A stretch of 64,000 nucleotides of DNA, taken from positions 1,054,001 to 1,118,000 of the forward strand of contig NC_082406.1 of the NCBI RefSeq assembly GCF_004011695.2, read 5' to 3'. Under the pieces are notes generated by a model, which was not told where the DNA came from, made no database searches, and saw only the letters and a list, made by a program, of their open reading frames with translations. This document shows, piece after piece, positions 8,980 to 21,300 of this stretch. Numbering within the stretch: position 1 is the stretch's first letter; every line of letters starts with the position of its first letter. A program made the translations under genes and the position numbers. The DNA is from Ascochyta rabiei. Lineage: Eukaryota; Ascomycota; Dothideomycetes; Pleosporales; Didymellaceae.

Positions 8980-11900
8980 AACGCATCTGGTAACAACCTG
9001 GGTGTTAAGGACCTGTCCTCTTACAAGATCACCAAGCTTACTAGACAACAAAATTACGCCAAATAGGAACAAGACATCAAAGTTGTTGCCCAATACCTCA
9101 ACGTCTGGAACCAGATCAACAGCACTCAGATGTTAGTTGACAAACCTGAGATGCTTCTGTACCTGAAAGAAGCCTTTAAGGCTGTGCAACGTGACACTAC
9201 TAGACAAGACGACCCAAACTTAACAAACGATCAACCACTTCCAAAGCTTGCGCCACTTATTAATAGGGCCAAGAAGAGCTTTTACTAAATTATTATAATA
9301 AAGAATGCTAAGAAGAAGTACAAGCAAGCACTTAAGGAGTATAATTAAATCAAGAGGAAGGGTGGCAAGGCACTGACTCTATTGCGAATCTATGTCTTAG
9401 ACTCTATTCGCTCCATACTTAACGACTTTGCCGACGCCCACCTTGCATACTAATACCTCAGGAGGCAATACCAACTCAACAATTATTAGAACCTCCAGAT
9501 CATCCACAAGGAGATTGAAGCACTCACACTCAAGGACTGCAAGGACCTTGATGACTTCTTTAGTCAACTGGAAGACAACGTTCTGCATCTGAGGGAACTT
9601 TAAGGATTATACGACGACGTCGCAGTACAGGCCAAGATCTTCAGGTTACTTACTCCTGAGTTTAACGAGACTGCGCGCTTCATGAACCTCCTTTACAACC
9701 GACAAGGTTCAGAATGGCCTTCTCTTCACAACATTAAACGACAACTACAAGACGCTGAGATTAACATTAAGCGCAACAAGAAGGACAAGAAGGACAAAAA
9801 CACTAACGTCACTCCCGACAAAAAGAAAGACGAGGAGAAGGGCACTAAGTGTCAAGTCTAAGGTTGCAGGGGTTACAATCATAGTGAAGACAAGTGTTTT
9901 GTTAAACATCCTGAGCTTAAACTAGAGTGGCTTGTGCTTAAAGAAAAGGAACGCAACAAACACAACAACAAGTCCAGCAACAGGCCTAACAAGCAAGCAA
10001 GCTTCGTGTTCAACCTAAACAGTAGCGACATTTAACAAGCTCTTAAACAAGCCCTTAAACTCCAGCGAAGCACTTGTAAGCACACAGCATTTTACACTAA
10101 CTGTCACTCATCTAATTAGCCTAACAATAACAACGTTGTTTAATTCCAACAATCGCTTAACACAGCACACCTAGTTATGGAAAAGCTTAAGACTGTAGTC
10201 ACAACTACTACGACTGGTCCTGCCTTCCACGTCAACAGCTATTCATCTAACTGGCCCACCACGTTAACAGACGATGCTGACAACACCTTAAAGGTCCAGA
10301 ATCCTGACCAAAGCAGTACGTACTCACTCCTAGTATCCCAAAGTCCACATGCTAATACTCTAAACAGACTAAGGCATGCACTAAAGGGTATCATAGGGTT
10401 TGAGGAAAGACTGGGTTTAGGAAAGGAACTGGAACTGAATACGGTAGTTAGATTAGCTCTCACAGATGACAAATGTAATTCCTTAACGGAAGAATGGATT
10501 ATGGACTCTGGTGCAAGCATGCACCTCTGCAACAACAAGAAATAGTTTACTGAATTTGCAGACTTACCCACAAAAACAGTACATGTGGCCAACACTAAGG
10601 CTAATCTCAACATTACTGGCGGAGGTACTGTCACCCTTGACGTCCAGACTAAGGAAGAAAAGTGGAACTAAGTCACGCTTTTAAACGTACTCTACGCACC
10701 CGACGCTATGTGCAATCTCCTGTCTGTATTACAGTTAACTAGCAAAGGAGCAAAGGGCTACGTTAACAAAACATCCTTTAACATTATCTACAATGACGAC
10801 CTACTTATGGACGCCACAAGCTACAAGGGCCTTTTTAAGCTTAACATGTACACTAGCTAACTATATACCTTTGCTGGCACATTATTAACTACTGATGAAT
10901 CAGGCCAGCTCAATGCCGCTGAAAACAATGATGGGCTTGAGCAGTCTGATGCTGCCGAGAACAACGAGCCTGAACAACAAGCAGAGACGCTAGGCTTCAA
11001 TTTCAACGATCGCGTATGGGCACTCTATAGAGATCTTGGACATATAAGCCTTGAAGCTATAAGTAGGCTTGCGGACATGTTAGAAGGCATGCCAGCGTTA
11101 AAGAAGGAGATTAAGGCTTGGATAGGGCAGAGCTGTCTAGTGTGCAAGGTCACCACAGCCATCGTACGAGTACCTAGGGATCTAGCCAGCTGCACCAGCT
11201 AAACCTCAGGGGATCTCCTACACCTTAATGTATGGGGACTATATAGGATCAGGGGACATGACTTAACCAGTTACACTCTAAACGCGGTTAATAACTTCAG
11301 TCGATACTAATGGAGCCGTTTGATGAAGTCAGCTAAGTCTACTAGTCATGTCATCGACCTTCTCCGCGAACTGAGAACAGCTGAGAACTTGACTATTCGG
11401 TGCATCAAAGCTGACAATGCTCTTATCTTAAATAAGCTTAAGGAATACTGTGTAAATGAGGGCATACGCATCATTACTAGTGCCCCGTATCGTCATCAAC
11501 AGAATAGAGTCATCGAGCGAGCTATTCAAACCACACAAGACAGATCCACAGCAATGCTTAGAGACAGCTAACTTGGCGCAGACTAACTAATCTTAAAGAC
11601 GATTCTTAGGATTATCAACATCAAGACCCAAGAATTAGTAACCAACATAAACTTGTTAGAAACTCTGTAGCCTAAGGCTTAGATGCACGCTGTCTACATT
11701 AAGAACTATTCACTAACAAGGGCACTTAAATTAAAAAAGACACCTTTTAAAGCGTTGTATAACCAGAAACCCAACATGTCTAATATAAGACTGTGGGGAG
11801 CACGTGCGTACGTATTAATCCCTGACAGCGCCAAAGTACAGTACCATGCCAGCAAGCGAATCTGTAAACTGCAGCCACAGGCCTGGATAGGATACTTCAT

Positions 11901-14900
11901 GGGCTGTAAAGGCGACGCCAACTTACAAATCTAGAATCCTAAGAAGACAAAGGTAGAACGAGTTGATATCGCAGCTATCGCACGTAGTAAGAAGACTGAT
12001 GATCCTTAACTAGAGGGAACACAAACTGCGACACTGAGACGCACTGACAACAATAACAAAGACTTGTCTAATAATAAGTCTGACGCCTCCAACAATCCTA
12101 ACAGACCTAACAATCCTAACAAGTCTAGAGTTACCTTAAGACATCTCGTAGTCACACAAGAGACTAATAAATTAACCTTAACCCTAAATCCCAAATGTTG
12201 CTCTTGTGCAAAACAGGGATGCGTTTGTGACGGCACCCCTCCTTTTAACAAGAAATGTTCTAAATGCAAGAAGGCTTAACATGTGTGCGCACCTTAGAAA
12301 CAAGCTCTAGATGTTAAATGTTGCGCTTGTGCAAAGGAAGGTCGCACATGCAACAGCACCTCACCCTTCTACAAGAAATGCTCTAGTTGTAAGAAGCATC
12401 GACAGAAGTGCGTGCCCCAGGACTACTAAGGAGATGCAGGCCACCTACCTGCAAACACTAGACTACCTACTGAACAGAAGTGCAAGGAGTGTAGAATGAG
12501 GAGTCAAACATGTGATGGGGCACCACTATTTAACAAACCTTGCTGGAACTGTAAATATTGGGGCGTTGACTGTTACGCGAAAGAAATGGGACCACCTAAG
12601 TCCTGTGGAGAGATGACCTGTAAGAACAAGTGCGCTTTATGCAAGACTGCCAAGTTAGCGTGCAATAGTAAGCAGCTGTGCAGCTAATGCGTTAAGCGAC
12701 AAAAGAAGTGCGTACCTTAGAAGCTCAAAAACGCACTTAGGGAGACTAAGTGCGTTAGGTGTGGTACCAACTCCTTAATCTGTAAAGGACGACCCTGCAC
12801 TTATTACAAGAAAGAAGAAAAGGTTACCTGGTGTGTATGTCCGAACGCCAACAATACTAACACTAAATATGCCACATTAAGAAACACCTCAGAGTTCTAT
12901 AATAATCCTAAAGTGTGCAGACCATGTGTACAGTACAATCGCTCGCACACAGGACAGTAGAGGGAATGCAATAGTGAAATTCCATATAACTACTACAACA
13001 ACAATAACAAGGCAGGGCACTATGGTGCTCCTAGTGAGACACAATTCACCTAATGTACCTACGACGTTTGGGAAGGCGTTCAACTACAACTCACAGATTT
13101 CTGGAGAACTAAGAATCGTGAAGCTTCACCACTACGCGGTGAAGCTTCAGGGGACAACTCAGATTCTTACCACTCCAGCGACGACAAGGACTATGAACCT
13201 AGTTTAGATAACAACAATAACGAAACCTCAGATAATGATAGCGATGAGTCTGACTCAAACAACGACAACGACAGCGACTAAGATGACGACAAAGGTGCTA
13301 AGAATGACACTAACAATCGTGAGATTAAAGATGACGAAGAAGATTCTCTATTTATCCCCAAAGAACCAGAAAACAACTCTTAACAGCAGACTAACTAACT
13401 AACCTAATACTTGCTTATGCTTACATTAGCAGAATTAAAGTAAACAGTACAGGACTCCATCACACTTTAACAAGCCAGGAAGTTACTAGACTGGCTACAC
13501 TACCTTAATGCTATAAAGACAGAACACAGACAACTTATTAAAAACGAAACCTAGAAACTAGTTAAGCGTCCCACTGATAGAAAAGTACTTTTAGGACGAT
13601 AGGTACTTCGCACTAAGACTAGAGCAGATAGAAAGATTAAGAAATACAAGGCTTAATACGTGGCACGAGGCTTTGAACAAGTCTACCTACTAGACTACAA
13701 CGAGACCTTTGCAACAGTTATTAAAGACTTATCTTAGAGAACTCTCTTTGCACTTGCAGCACTATTTAGTTGGGACATCTATTAGATAGACTTTGTTACA
13801 GCATTCCTAAATAGCGAAGTATGTAAAGAGATCTACATAGAGCAACCTAAAGGATTTAAAGAAGGAAAGAAGGACAACGTGCTGCTACTACTTAAGGCAC
13901 TCTACAGCCTTAAGCAAGCTCCCTAAAAGTAGTATGAGAAACTAACTAACTATCTTCTACTAAGCAGCTGGATAGTATCTAAGTTTGACCTATTAGTGTA
14001 CCTTCACCCTAAGTTGAAACTACTGATAGGAGTATACGTTAATGACATACTTCTTACAGGAGCAGACATTAATTATATTAACTAAGCTAAGAAAGATCTT
14101 ACTTAGAAGTTTAAGATAAAGGACCTAGGTAAGTGTGCGTACTATCTCGGTATGCACGTTAAGTGGCTTAATAATGGTATCCTGGTTCACCAGCGCAACT
14201 ATGTTAAAAAGATCATTAAGCGACGCTAACTATAAAACCTTGTATAAACCCAAACACCATACAATGTCACAGAGCTGTCAGGCATTACAAAGAACCAAGA
14301 AGAAGCCTTAAGTAACCTTAAGAAAGAGTATTAAGCAATAGTTGGTGAGTTGCTGTATGCAGTAATAAAGACCTAACCTAACATCAGCTATATAGTCGGC
14401 GTCCTATCACGATACGCATCTAATCCCTCACAGTTCTACATGGACCAAGCGATTCGAGTGTACCAGTACCTGAACAAGACCAAGGATACTGGGATCTTCT
14501 TTCCCTACAATAACCAAAGCCCACTAGTTAGCTACACTGACAGCGACTGGGCCACTTGCAAGGATTCGCGCAAATCTACCAGCAGATAGATTGTTCAACT
14601 TGGCAACGCTCCCATTTTATACAGCTCAAAACGCCAGCGCATTATCGCACAGTCTACCTAAGAGGCTGAATATGTTGCCGCTGCAGAACTGTCGAATAAG
14701 CTAGTGTGGGTTCAGCAATTACTCTCTAAGATCCTAACTCACGTTGGTAAGAAGGATCTGGACATTAGACACATAAACACCGTTATTAAAATTAATAACA
14801 ATAGTGCACGTCTACTATCTAAGAATCCAGAGCACTATTAAGTAGCAAAGCACTTTAGGATTAGATACCACGTACTTTGACAAAGGGTTAAGGAAGGCGT

Positions 14901-15000
14901 ACTGCACCTTAATCGCGTGAACACAAAAGATAACACAGCAGACATCTTTACTAAGGCACTGAAGCGGGAGGACTTTAAGAGACTCTGCAACTAACTAGGT
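8980..15000 (+). pseudogene. Copia gag-pol polyprotein, degraded
   Basis: Read in one main frame: Gag-like helical region (about 9060-9830) with a CX4CX4HX4C knuckle near 9850-9900; protease DSGA near 10504; integrase zinc region (H near 11040, CLVC near 11132) and core (D near 11209, D in KADNA near 11411, E in VIERA near 11511); a Cys-rich array at 12196-12800; reverse transcriptase from about 13560, with the catalytic box now YVND near 14035 (family YVDD), a G-to-A loss of one catalytic Asp; RNase H with YTDSDWA near 14530 and EAEYVAAAE near 14660. All stop changes fit C-to-T mutation. Confidence 0.9.
12196..12800 (+). other. Tandem Zn2Cys6-like cysteine clusters inside the Copia frame
   Basis: Between integrase and reverse transcriptase, the frame holds at least four tandem clusters with spacing CX2CX6CX9CX2CX6C (near 12196-12288, 12319-12409, 12481-12571) and CX2CX6CX5CX2CX6C (12631-12711). 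A fifth partial one starts at 12751. This spacing falls in the fungal GAL4-type zinc cluster pattern. Each is followed by a basic stretch (KK, HRQK, KRQKK). Stop codons within are Gln-to-stop changes. It may be a DNA- or chromatin-binding array aiding integration. The pattern is seen; the role is inferred. Confidence 0.7.
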
Positions 15001-15038
15001 ATGCGTAGTCTACAAGGCTCGACTGAGAGTAGCTCGTC

Positions 15039-15046
15039 AGGGGGGG
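15039..15046 (+). other. Copia polypurine tract
   Basis: AGGGGGGG directly before the right LTR, the expected primer site for plus-strand synthesis. Confidence 0.8.
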
Positions 15047-15208
15047 TGTTGTTTAAGACAAGCGACTATACAGTCAAACCTCAGACAAAGCGTCAAGTCT
15101 CAGACAACTGAGACATCTGGTGAAGATGTGCCTATATAAAGAGCACATCGGCCATAGTTAGATAGATAGAACTTTCATCTCAATGCAACTTGATTAGCAT
15201 AAATAACA
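15047..15208 (+). repeat. Copia 3' LTR (162 bp)
   Basis: TGTTGTTTAAGAC...AATAACA, same length as the 5' LTR and near-identical to it, followed by the ACTAC target duplication. Confidence 0.94.
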
Positions 15209-16007
15209 ACTACGTCGTTTACATATTCTACATGGCAAACCTCTCAGGCAACGTCAACCTGATTGCTGGAGGTGTTCAGTATGCCCTGTTCATCATCTTC
15301 TCCTCGATCATGTTTTTCTTCGTCGACAAGATTGGCCGAAGAACGCTCTTGATCTATGGAGCTCTGGCGATGGCTTTCTGCCACTTCGTCGTTGGTGGTG
15401 TTATGGGAGCCAACGGCGTTAGCGTTCCTGAAGGTGTCAACGGTGATGTCAACATCGTGATCCGGGTTACTGGACCGCCTGCTCATACGGTCATTGCCTT
15501 CTCCTACCTTCTTATCATCATCTACGCTCTCACCCTTGCCCCCATCTGCTGGATTTACGCTGCCGAGGTCTGGCCTCTTGAGACTCGTGCCACTGGTATG
15601 GGTATTGCGGCCATCGGTAACTGGCTGGTACGTCGAATCTCACTCTTTGCATCCACCAAAATACTGACATAGAACAGTTCAACTTTGCTATCGGCCTCTT
15701 CATTCCTCCTGCCTTCCGCAATATCACACACGGCCTTTTCTTGCTCTTCGGAGCATTCTGTGTGCTGGCCGCAGTTCAGTTCTGGTTTACCTACCCCGAG
15801 ACTTGCGGCAAGACGATTGAGGAAATTGAAGTCCTCTTCAGCAACCAGGGCCCCTGTGCATGGAAGACTAAGAAGGGTTCCGAGCGTCTCCACGAGGAGA
15901 TCAACGCCGTTGCTACTGCTCAAGCCAAGGGTGTGGCTCGCGATAGCATTGAAAAGGTCATTGCCAAGGACAGTGCTCAGCACAACGAGAAGGCTGGCGT
16001 CGTTTGA
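15209..16007 (+). pseudogene. MFS sugar transporter, 3' remnant
   Basis: Continues the interrupted gene: ACTAC (second TSD copy), then GTCGTTTAC... coding VVYIFYMANLSGN, the VDKIGRRTLL loop signature, a long hydrophobic stretch (FSYLLIIIYALTLAPICWIY), the AAEVWPLETRATG motif typical of fungal hexose transporters, an intron at 15628-15677 (GTACGT...ACAG) and a C-terminal exon to 16007 with FWFTYPETCGKTIEEIEVLF. No further stop is visible here, so this half was under selection until recently. The hydrophilic tail is about 60 residues, normal for the family. Confidence 0.9.
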
Positions 16008-16759
16008 ATTCTCAAGAGCTGAAGAGCTGTTTTGTGTTCCTGCCTAGGATGACGATCAGTACGAATAGGTGTAATGTTTTGTTGTAAAAGTTGATAAATG
16101 CTTGAAGAAGATACCCAACGCGACGATCACAGCCTGGGCATTCGATGCGAGTTCTAAATATAATTTATTTAATTATTTCCCCATAACTTAGCCTCGCGAT
16201 GAAACTGGCACCATATCTGCCTGCGTGCCACCTCCATTACCAGTTATCAGTAGAGCAAAAGTCAACGTACCAGAGTTACAGGAGGTATTCAGTATCAATC
16301 TTCAGACTTCTGACAACTGGGACAACGCGCTAACAGACTAGAAATTCTTTCACCAAGACTGTAGAATACTCAGAGCTACATTCAAGGCCATTGCCAAGAT
16401 TTTTAAGGAGGCGATTACTAGGATAGTGAAGTCACACCGCATTGACAGTCGACAGAAAGACTCTCCTTCGTATGCTGCTATCACCAAATTACTTTGCACA
16501 CATCTCAAACGGAGATGAAAAGGAAGCCCTGACTCCTTGTCAGGTGTGGCTCGGTTATCTAAGCTGTGAGTCACGGCGATCTTGAACCACAGTAACAGCT
16601 CTCCAGCTGATCCAGGTTTCCACCCAGATTTTCTGAACAACAAGGTTTTCTCTCTTCTCTCATCAATCGTCCATAATCGATTCTCTACTCTGCTGACGGC
16701 CCAAATACACTAAACACCCCGTCTCCATCAAGCAGACAATTTTATCAAAAACCACCATA
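16008..16759. other. Intergenic, no gene recognised
   Basis: 3' end of the transporter remnant followed by an AT-rich patch (16160-16180) and the promoter of the next gene. No coding region supported on either strand. Confidence 0.5.
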
Positions 16760-17767
16760 ATGCCACCTCTTTTCACCATTGAAGAGATCGAGGGGACTGA
16801 CATATCGGATGTCATGTTGGCTGAAGCTGCCGCACTCTTCTCGTCGTCGTATGGAGTGTGGGGTCCACTCGCCTCGGAGAAGATGGGGAAGTCCTGCAAA
16901 CCCGGTATGAGTCTTTCTCTCTGATATCCCAATCTACTGCCTTCTCCGCCATTCAGGATTCATCGTCTCTCTACCTTCCCAAGCATCCCCTTCATCCACA
17001 ACAACCACTCCCATCATCCCCCAGTTCGCGGCTGTAAAGTTCAGACCATCTCTCCCCTTACCAACCCCCTTCTCCCCATCCCCTAATTCTCAACTGAGAA
17101 AATCCACAGGCAACCGCATCACCCTCACGCCCTCGCGCCTACGCGATCAACACCTCCCGCCCGCTGCCCCCAGCATACTAATCCGCAGCCTCTCCGCGGG
17201 CCAGCTAGCTGGCCACGCACTCGCCACGCGCTGGCAGCACGCCGGCCGCACCATCTGCTGGGTGACGCAACTCTGCGTACACCCCGCACTTCGGCGACAG
17301 CGGGTCGCTACAGAAGTACGTCTCGCCGCCGTCATCTTCTATCTGTACATCCCACCCCATCCCATCCCATCTCATCTTGAGTGTTGGGATTAGCAAAGGA
17401 TTGTTTGCATGCGCGGTACTAACACACCCACGCACAGATGCTCCGCGCGCTGAGAGAGCGCCACAGCAACGCCACCATCTTCGGGATTCTGTCGTCGCAT
17501 CCAGCGGCGATACTGGCTGCGCTGCGGGCGTTCGGGCGAGGCATCGAAGAAGACGTTGATCTGGACATGGTGCGTGGGCGCGCGAGGGGCATCATGGACG
17601 CGTCGCCGGTCGAGTACGTCAAGGGTGCGAAGCTCGTGGGGAGTTTGTTCGGGCGGGAGCGCGAAGATGGGGAGGCGAGTGTGTATTGTGCGGATACAGA
17701 GTTCTGGGTTGACCATGCCGAGCCAATGGCTGCGCTGAAGGTGGTTAGGGAGAGGGGTGTGGCGTGA
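16760..17767 (+). CDS. GNAT-like N-acetyltransferase domain protein
   Basis: Probable acetyl-CoA-dependent acetyltransferase of unknown substrate. Preferred model: exons 16760-16904, 17110-17315 and 17438-17767 (226 aa). The N-terminus MPPLFTIEEIEGTD is followed by SSYGVWGP. The central part reads CWVTQLCVHPALRRQRVATE, a match to GNAT motif A (V-x-P-x-x-R-x-x-G/R-x-A). The C-terminus is more divergent. Donors and acceptors are GTATGA/CACAG and GTACGT/CACAG, with CTAAC before the last acceptor. The long first intron (205 nt) contains an open stretch that could be an extra exon starting at about 16955, but that stretch is low-complexity Ser/Thr/Pro. Confidence 0.72.
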
Positions 17768-18366
17768 CCGTTTGGCGAGTTGCCTGAGGGATGTGAGTTC
17801 CTGGTGTTGGTTGGGAAGTAGACGAGGAACCAAATTCAACGCAGCTCAATCACTGAAGATTTGCAGGTCAAGTGGATGCAAAGCCATCAAGCCGAGTTTG
17901 TCAATCGGCACAAATTGCTATATACCGATCCGTGACTTTACTTCAGCTTTGGCTATTGATACCGCCCTCACAGCACAAAGTGAGGAACTCCATCGCTAAT
18001 GCAACAACGCCAACCATGTCAGACCCATCCAGATGTGGGGTATACGTGTACGTAAGGAAAACAGCGAGTATAGCCTTCAACAACAAAGAAGGAAGGCTGT
18101 GTACGAAGACATTACAGCAATACAAAGATACAAATTCTAGGGTTCAGAGAAACTGTTCTGCCGCGAGAGGCCACAGCCGGAAGAAAACGGGCCGTCTTGA
18201 TCTGAAGCAAGCAGAGGCGAGAGTGGAAACATGCACGTGGGTGTCGTACTCTGTGTTGAGGAGCGGCGGTTGGAGAAATGACGGCGGCGTGTAGGGTCAC
18301 CTGCTCGCACTTGTGCATCAGCTAAGATCCACAGGCAGACAGAGTAGAGTATGGATATGCACAGGA
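17768..18366. other. Intergenic between two convergent genes
   Basis: 3' flanks of the acetyltransferase (plus) and the MAPKKK (minus). Nothing recognisable. Confidence 0.5.
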
Positions 18367-21300
18367 CTAGCCGTAGTGGGAGTTTTGCCTACTGCTGCTC
18401 CCACTCTGGCTCCCCGAGTCTGTGCCGGGCGTCTGGGGCTCCAGACTGAGCTGTGCGCGCAACGTCATGATCCATTCGTGCTGGAGCAATTCGACGGCGC
18501 TGGCGCGCTTGTTCGGGTCACGGTCGAAGCACTTCATCAGGAAGTCGATGCCCTGTTCGCTGAGTTGGTCGCGGGTGGGAAGCTGCGGCGGATCGCCTTG
18601 CGCGATGTGGTACATAATGGCCCACTCATTGTCCATGGATGCCCACGGGCGGCGACCCGTTGCCATTTCAAGAATCACGCAGCCCAGCGACCAGATGTCG
18701 ACGGCGCCATGGCGACCTGTACTGCCGCCTTTGATAACTTCTGGAGACATGTACATGGGCGTGCCGGTCATGGAGCCTTGCTTCTCGCGGCGGGTGGTGT
18801 TGTCAACGGCGAGGGTTCTGCCTTGGCGGGCGATGAGCTTGGCCGCACCAAAATCGACAAACTTGATGACACCGTTGTGATCGAGAAGGATATCTGTGAG
18901 GGTTAGTAGGATACGGGAAGACCACAGAAACAATACATACTTTCAGGCTTGATGTCGCGGTGAACGACCCTTGCGTCGTGGAGATAGGCAAGACCTTCCA
19001 ACATCTGCAGCGCATAGACCATGATGACCGTCTCGTCTTCGATGCGACCGTGCTCAAGCAAGCCAGCAAGAGAACCGCCAGAGCAGTATTCCATGAAGAT
19101 GTAAACCTTGTCTCTGTGGGGCTCGATACCGTAGTACGAGACAATGTTAGGGTGGTCCAGCACCTGCAGCACACCCATCTCATCCTTGATTTGAGCAACA
19201 ATGGTAGGGATGAGCTGAGGGTCCTGGAGACGAATCTCCTTGACAGCCATAAGGTGACCAGAATCGAGGTTCATGGCGGCGTACACAGAACCGAATGTAC
19301 CTCCACCGACGAACTGGCCCTGTTGCCATCGCAAAGTAACGTTGGTTGCCGAAGAAGACAGATAAGTGAGTGCGCGATCGGCCTCATTAGAATCTTCAAG
19401 CACCCTGCCCAGCGCCTGTCGTTCGGCTTCCTTCTCTTTCCTGAAGGTATCAATCTCTTCGAGCCTCTGCATCCACTGCATCTGCGTCATCTCGATAGAC
19501 TCTTCGTCATCTTTCGAGTTCTTCGGGTCCAACAAGCTCTTGCCTGCGATGGCGTTGAGCCGTTGCCTCTCGGCTTGTGCAGCAATGGTCGACCTCGCAC
19601 CCATGATGTCGAAATGTGATATCAATACTGACATGCACCCTGCCACCTTGGCGCGTAGCTTTGTATACTCCTCGTCGCTGATAGAGAGGATGTTCTGGCC
19701 ACGCGTCATCATCATTGCGAATTCCAGCGCTACGACAGCCCATCGGAAGGTCTTTCGATCTGAGGCTACGCAGTCATCGCAGATGAAGCTGACCCAGTCC
19801 AGAGCCAGCCTGGTCAGCTTGATGTTGTTCATGGCTCGCCGGTTGTAGTCCATATACAGCACGGAACGCTGACCAAACTCAGTGGCGAAAGCGAAACAAG
19901 TCTGGATGAGATCCTGGCAGTCTAGACCGACCGTCTGCTTCCGGACAATCTCGACGCTGTTGATGATGGTGTTTGACAGCGTGTACGCCGTCTTCTTGAT
20001 CTTCTGCAGCTCCGAGTTAACACGAGGAAGGTTGGCCCTCTGGTCGATGAGTGTGTTCAAGTACATGCCGATGGCCTGCAGGAAAGATGCGTTGGCGTTG
20101 GCAAGGCGCTGTTGAGAACCGTCGGCGACTAGTCGTAACCTCCCAGCCTTCAGATCGAGGTGCGGTTCGTGAATGTTGCCGGACATCCTCTTGCCAGACC
20201 AGTAGAGGGCGTCTTCTGGTCTGATGATCAGGACGTATGGGTTCGACGGATCTTCGGGACCTTCCTCAGCGTGGTAGCAGGTGGTGAGTAAGGATTGGAT
20301 ATCGTTGGGGCGGTTCTCCAGCGTCGGCGAGGCGATGATGTAGACGCCGGCGTTGTTGCCTCCAGTCGTCTCGACGAGAAAGTGTCCGTTGGCCATGAGG
20401 CACTCGTACAAGTCGTTGAGCTGCTCATCGTCGAGGTCAATATGGTTGATGTTGTACTCGGTGCAATTCTCGAACCTCTGCGTCAGGATCCTGGAGAAAC
20501 GGAACAGCTTACGCTGGCGGACACGGACAGAGTCGAGGATCTGCTTGTACCGCTTCTCCATCTCAGCGCCTGTGAGCTCGTCGGGCCTGCGCTGCAGCTC
20601 ACGCTCAAAGTGAGCGCTGAGGCGGGTAAGTGACTTGGAGGTAAGGATACTGAACTGCTCGGCAGTCTCGACATCGCCACCCTGGAGTTGCCTGCCGAGT
20701 CTGTTGCAAAAGTCCCACTCCTGCTCGAGGATTTCAGCTTCCTTGAAAGTGTTCTTGTTGGCAGCCAGCTTCCAGTTGAGCATCCTGAAATAGAACTTCA
20801 ACGCATCGAGGACAACACTGTCGAAGTTCTCCTCAATGCAAGGGGGAAGGTCCCAGCCTGGCTCTGGCCGCGAGATGACCAGGTAGCTCTCCTTGACCTG
20901 ACCAGCCATGCGGAGCAGGATCTGGAACTGGGCAATCATCTGCTCAGCCATCATGACGCCCTGCTGTGAGGGGTCCTTGATCTTCTTTGCGTACGACAGT
21001 CGGACACGGATAATCTCCTGCAGCAGGCGCGAGGGAAAGTTGATGAGGGTGAGCAGCTCCTCGATATAGGGTGGGAGATGGCGCTCAGCGAAGCCCTCTG
21101 CATTGGTGATCAGGGTGCTCTTGGCCTTTTGGATGACCTTCTCGAGCGGGATGAGCAGGTTGGTCTCGCCCTGCAGCGACTTGAGGCCGTCCTCCTTGAG
21201 GATGCGGTCGATGAACGAGGACTCGTCGGTGAGATGGTGGTCCTGCGAGGAGCGTGGGCGGGGCTTTGTGAAGTCGAGCTCCTCGTTGCCGACCCACATC

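Larger units (their letters stand above)
8766..15208 (+). mobile_element. Copia-type LTR retrotransposon, 6,443 bp, inserted in the sugar transporter
   Basis: Bounded by 162-bp LTRs and flanked by ACTAC duplications. Inside, one degraded frame encodes Gag with a zinc knuckle, protease, integrase, an unusual cysteine-rich array, reverse transcriptase and RNase H. Integrase before reverse transcriptase is diagnostic of Copia. The frame is broken by many TAA/TAG codons where Gln is expected and by at least one TGA where Arg (CGA) is expected (in the RNase H tail near 14880), so it is dead. Removing the element and one TSD rejoins the transporter in frame (MTYY, then VVYIFY), which proves insertion into a once-intact coding exon. 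Confidence 0.95.

Noticed and set aside
8980..15000. Reassigned stop codons (TAA/TAG read as Gln) in the Copia frame
   Set aside because: Nearly all in-frame stops sit where Gln is expected, which looks like a ciliate-type code. But CAA and CAG are also used throughout, at least one TGA replaces Arg CGA, and the RT catalytic Asp is also mutated. C-to-T mutation explains all of it.
16955..17109. Extra coding exon in the acetyltransferase
   Set aside because: The stretch is open in frame but low-complexity Ser/Thr/Pro. Direct joining of 16904 to 17110 gives a smoother product. Kept only as an alternative.
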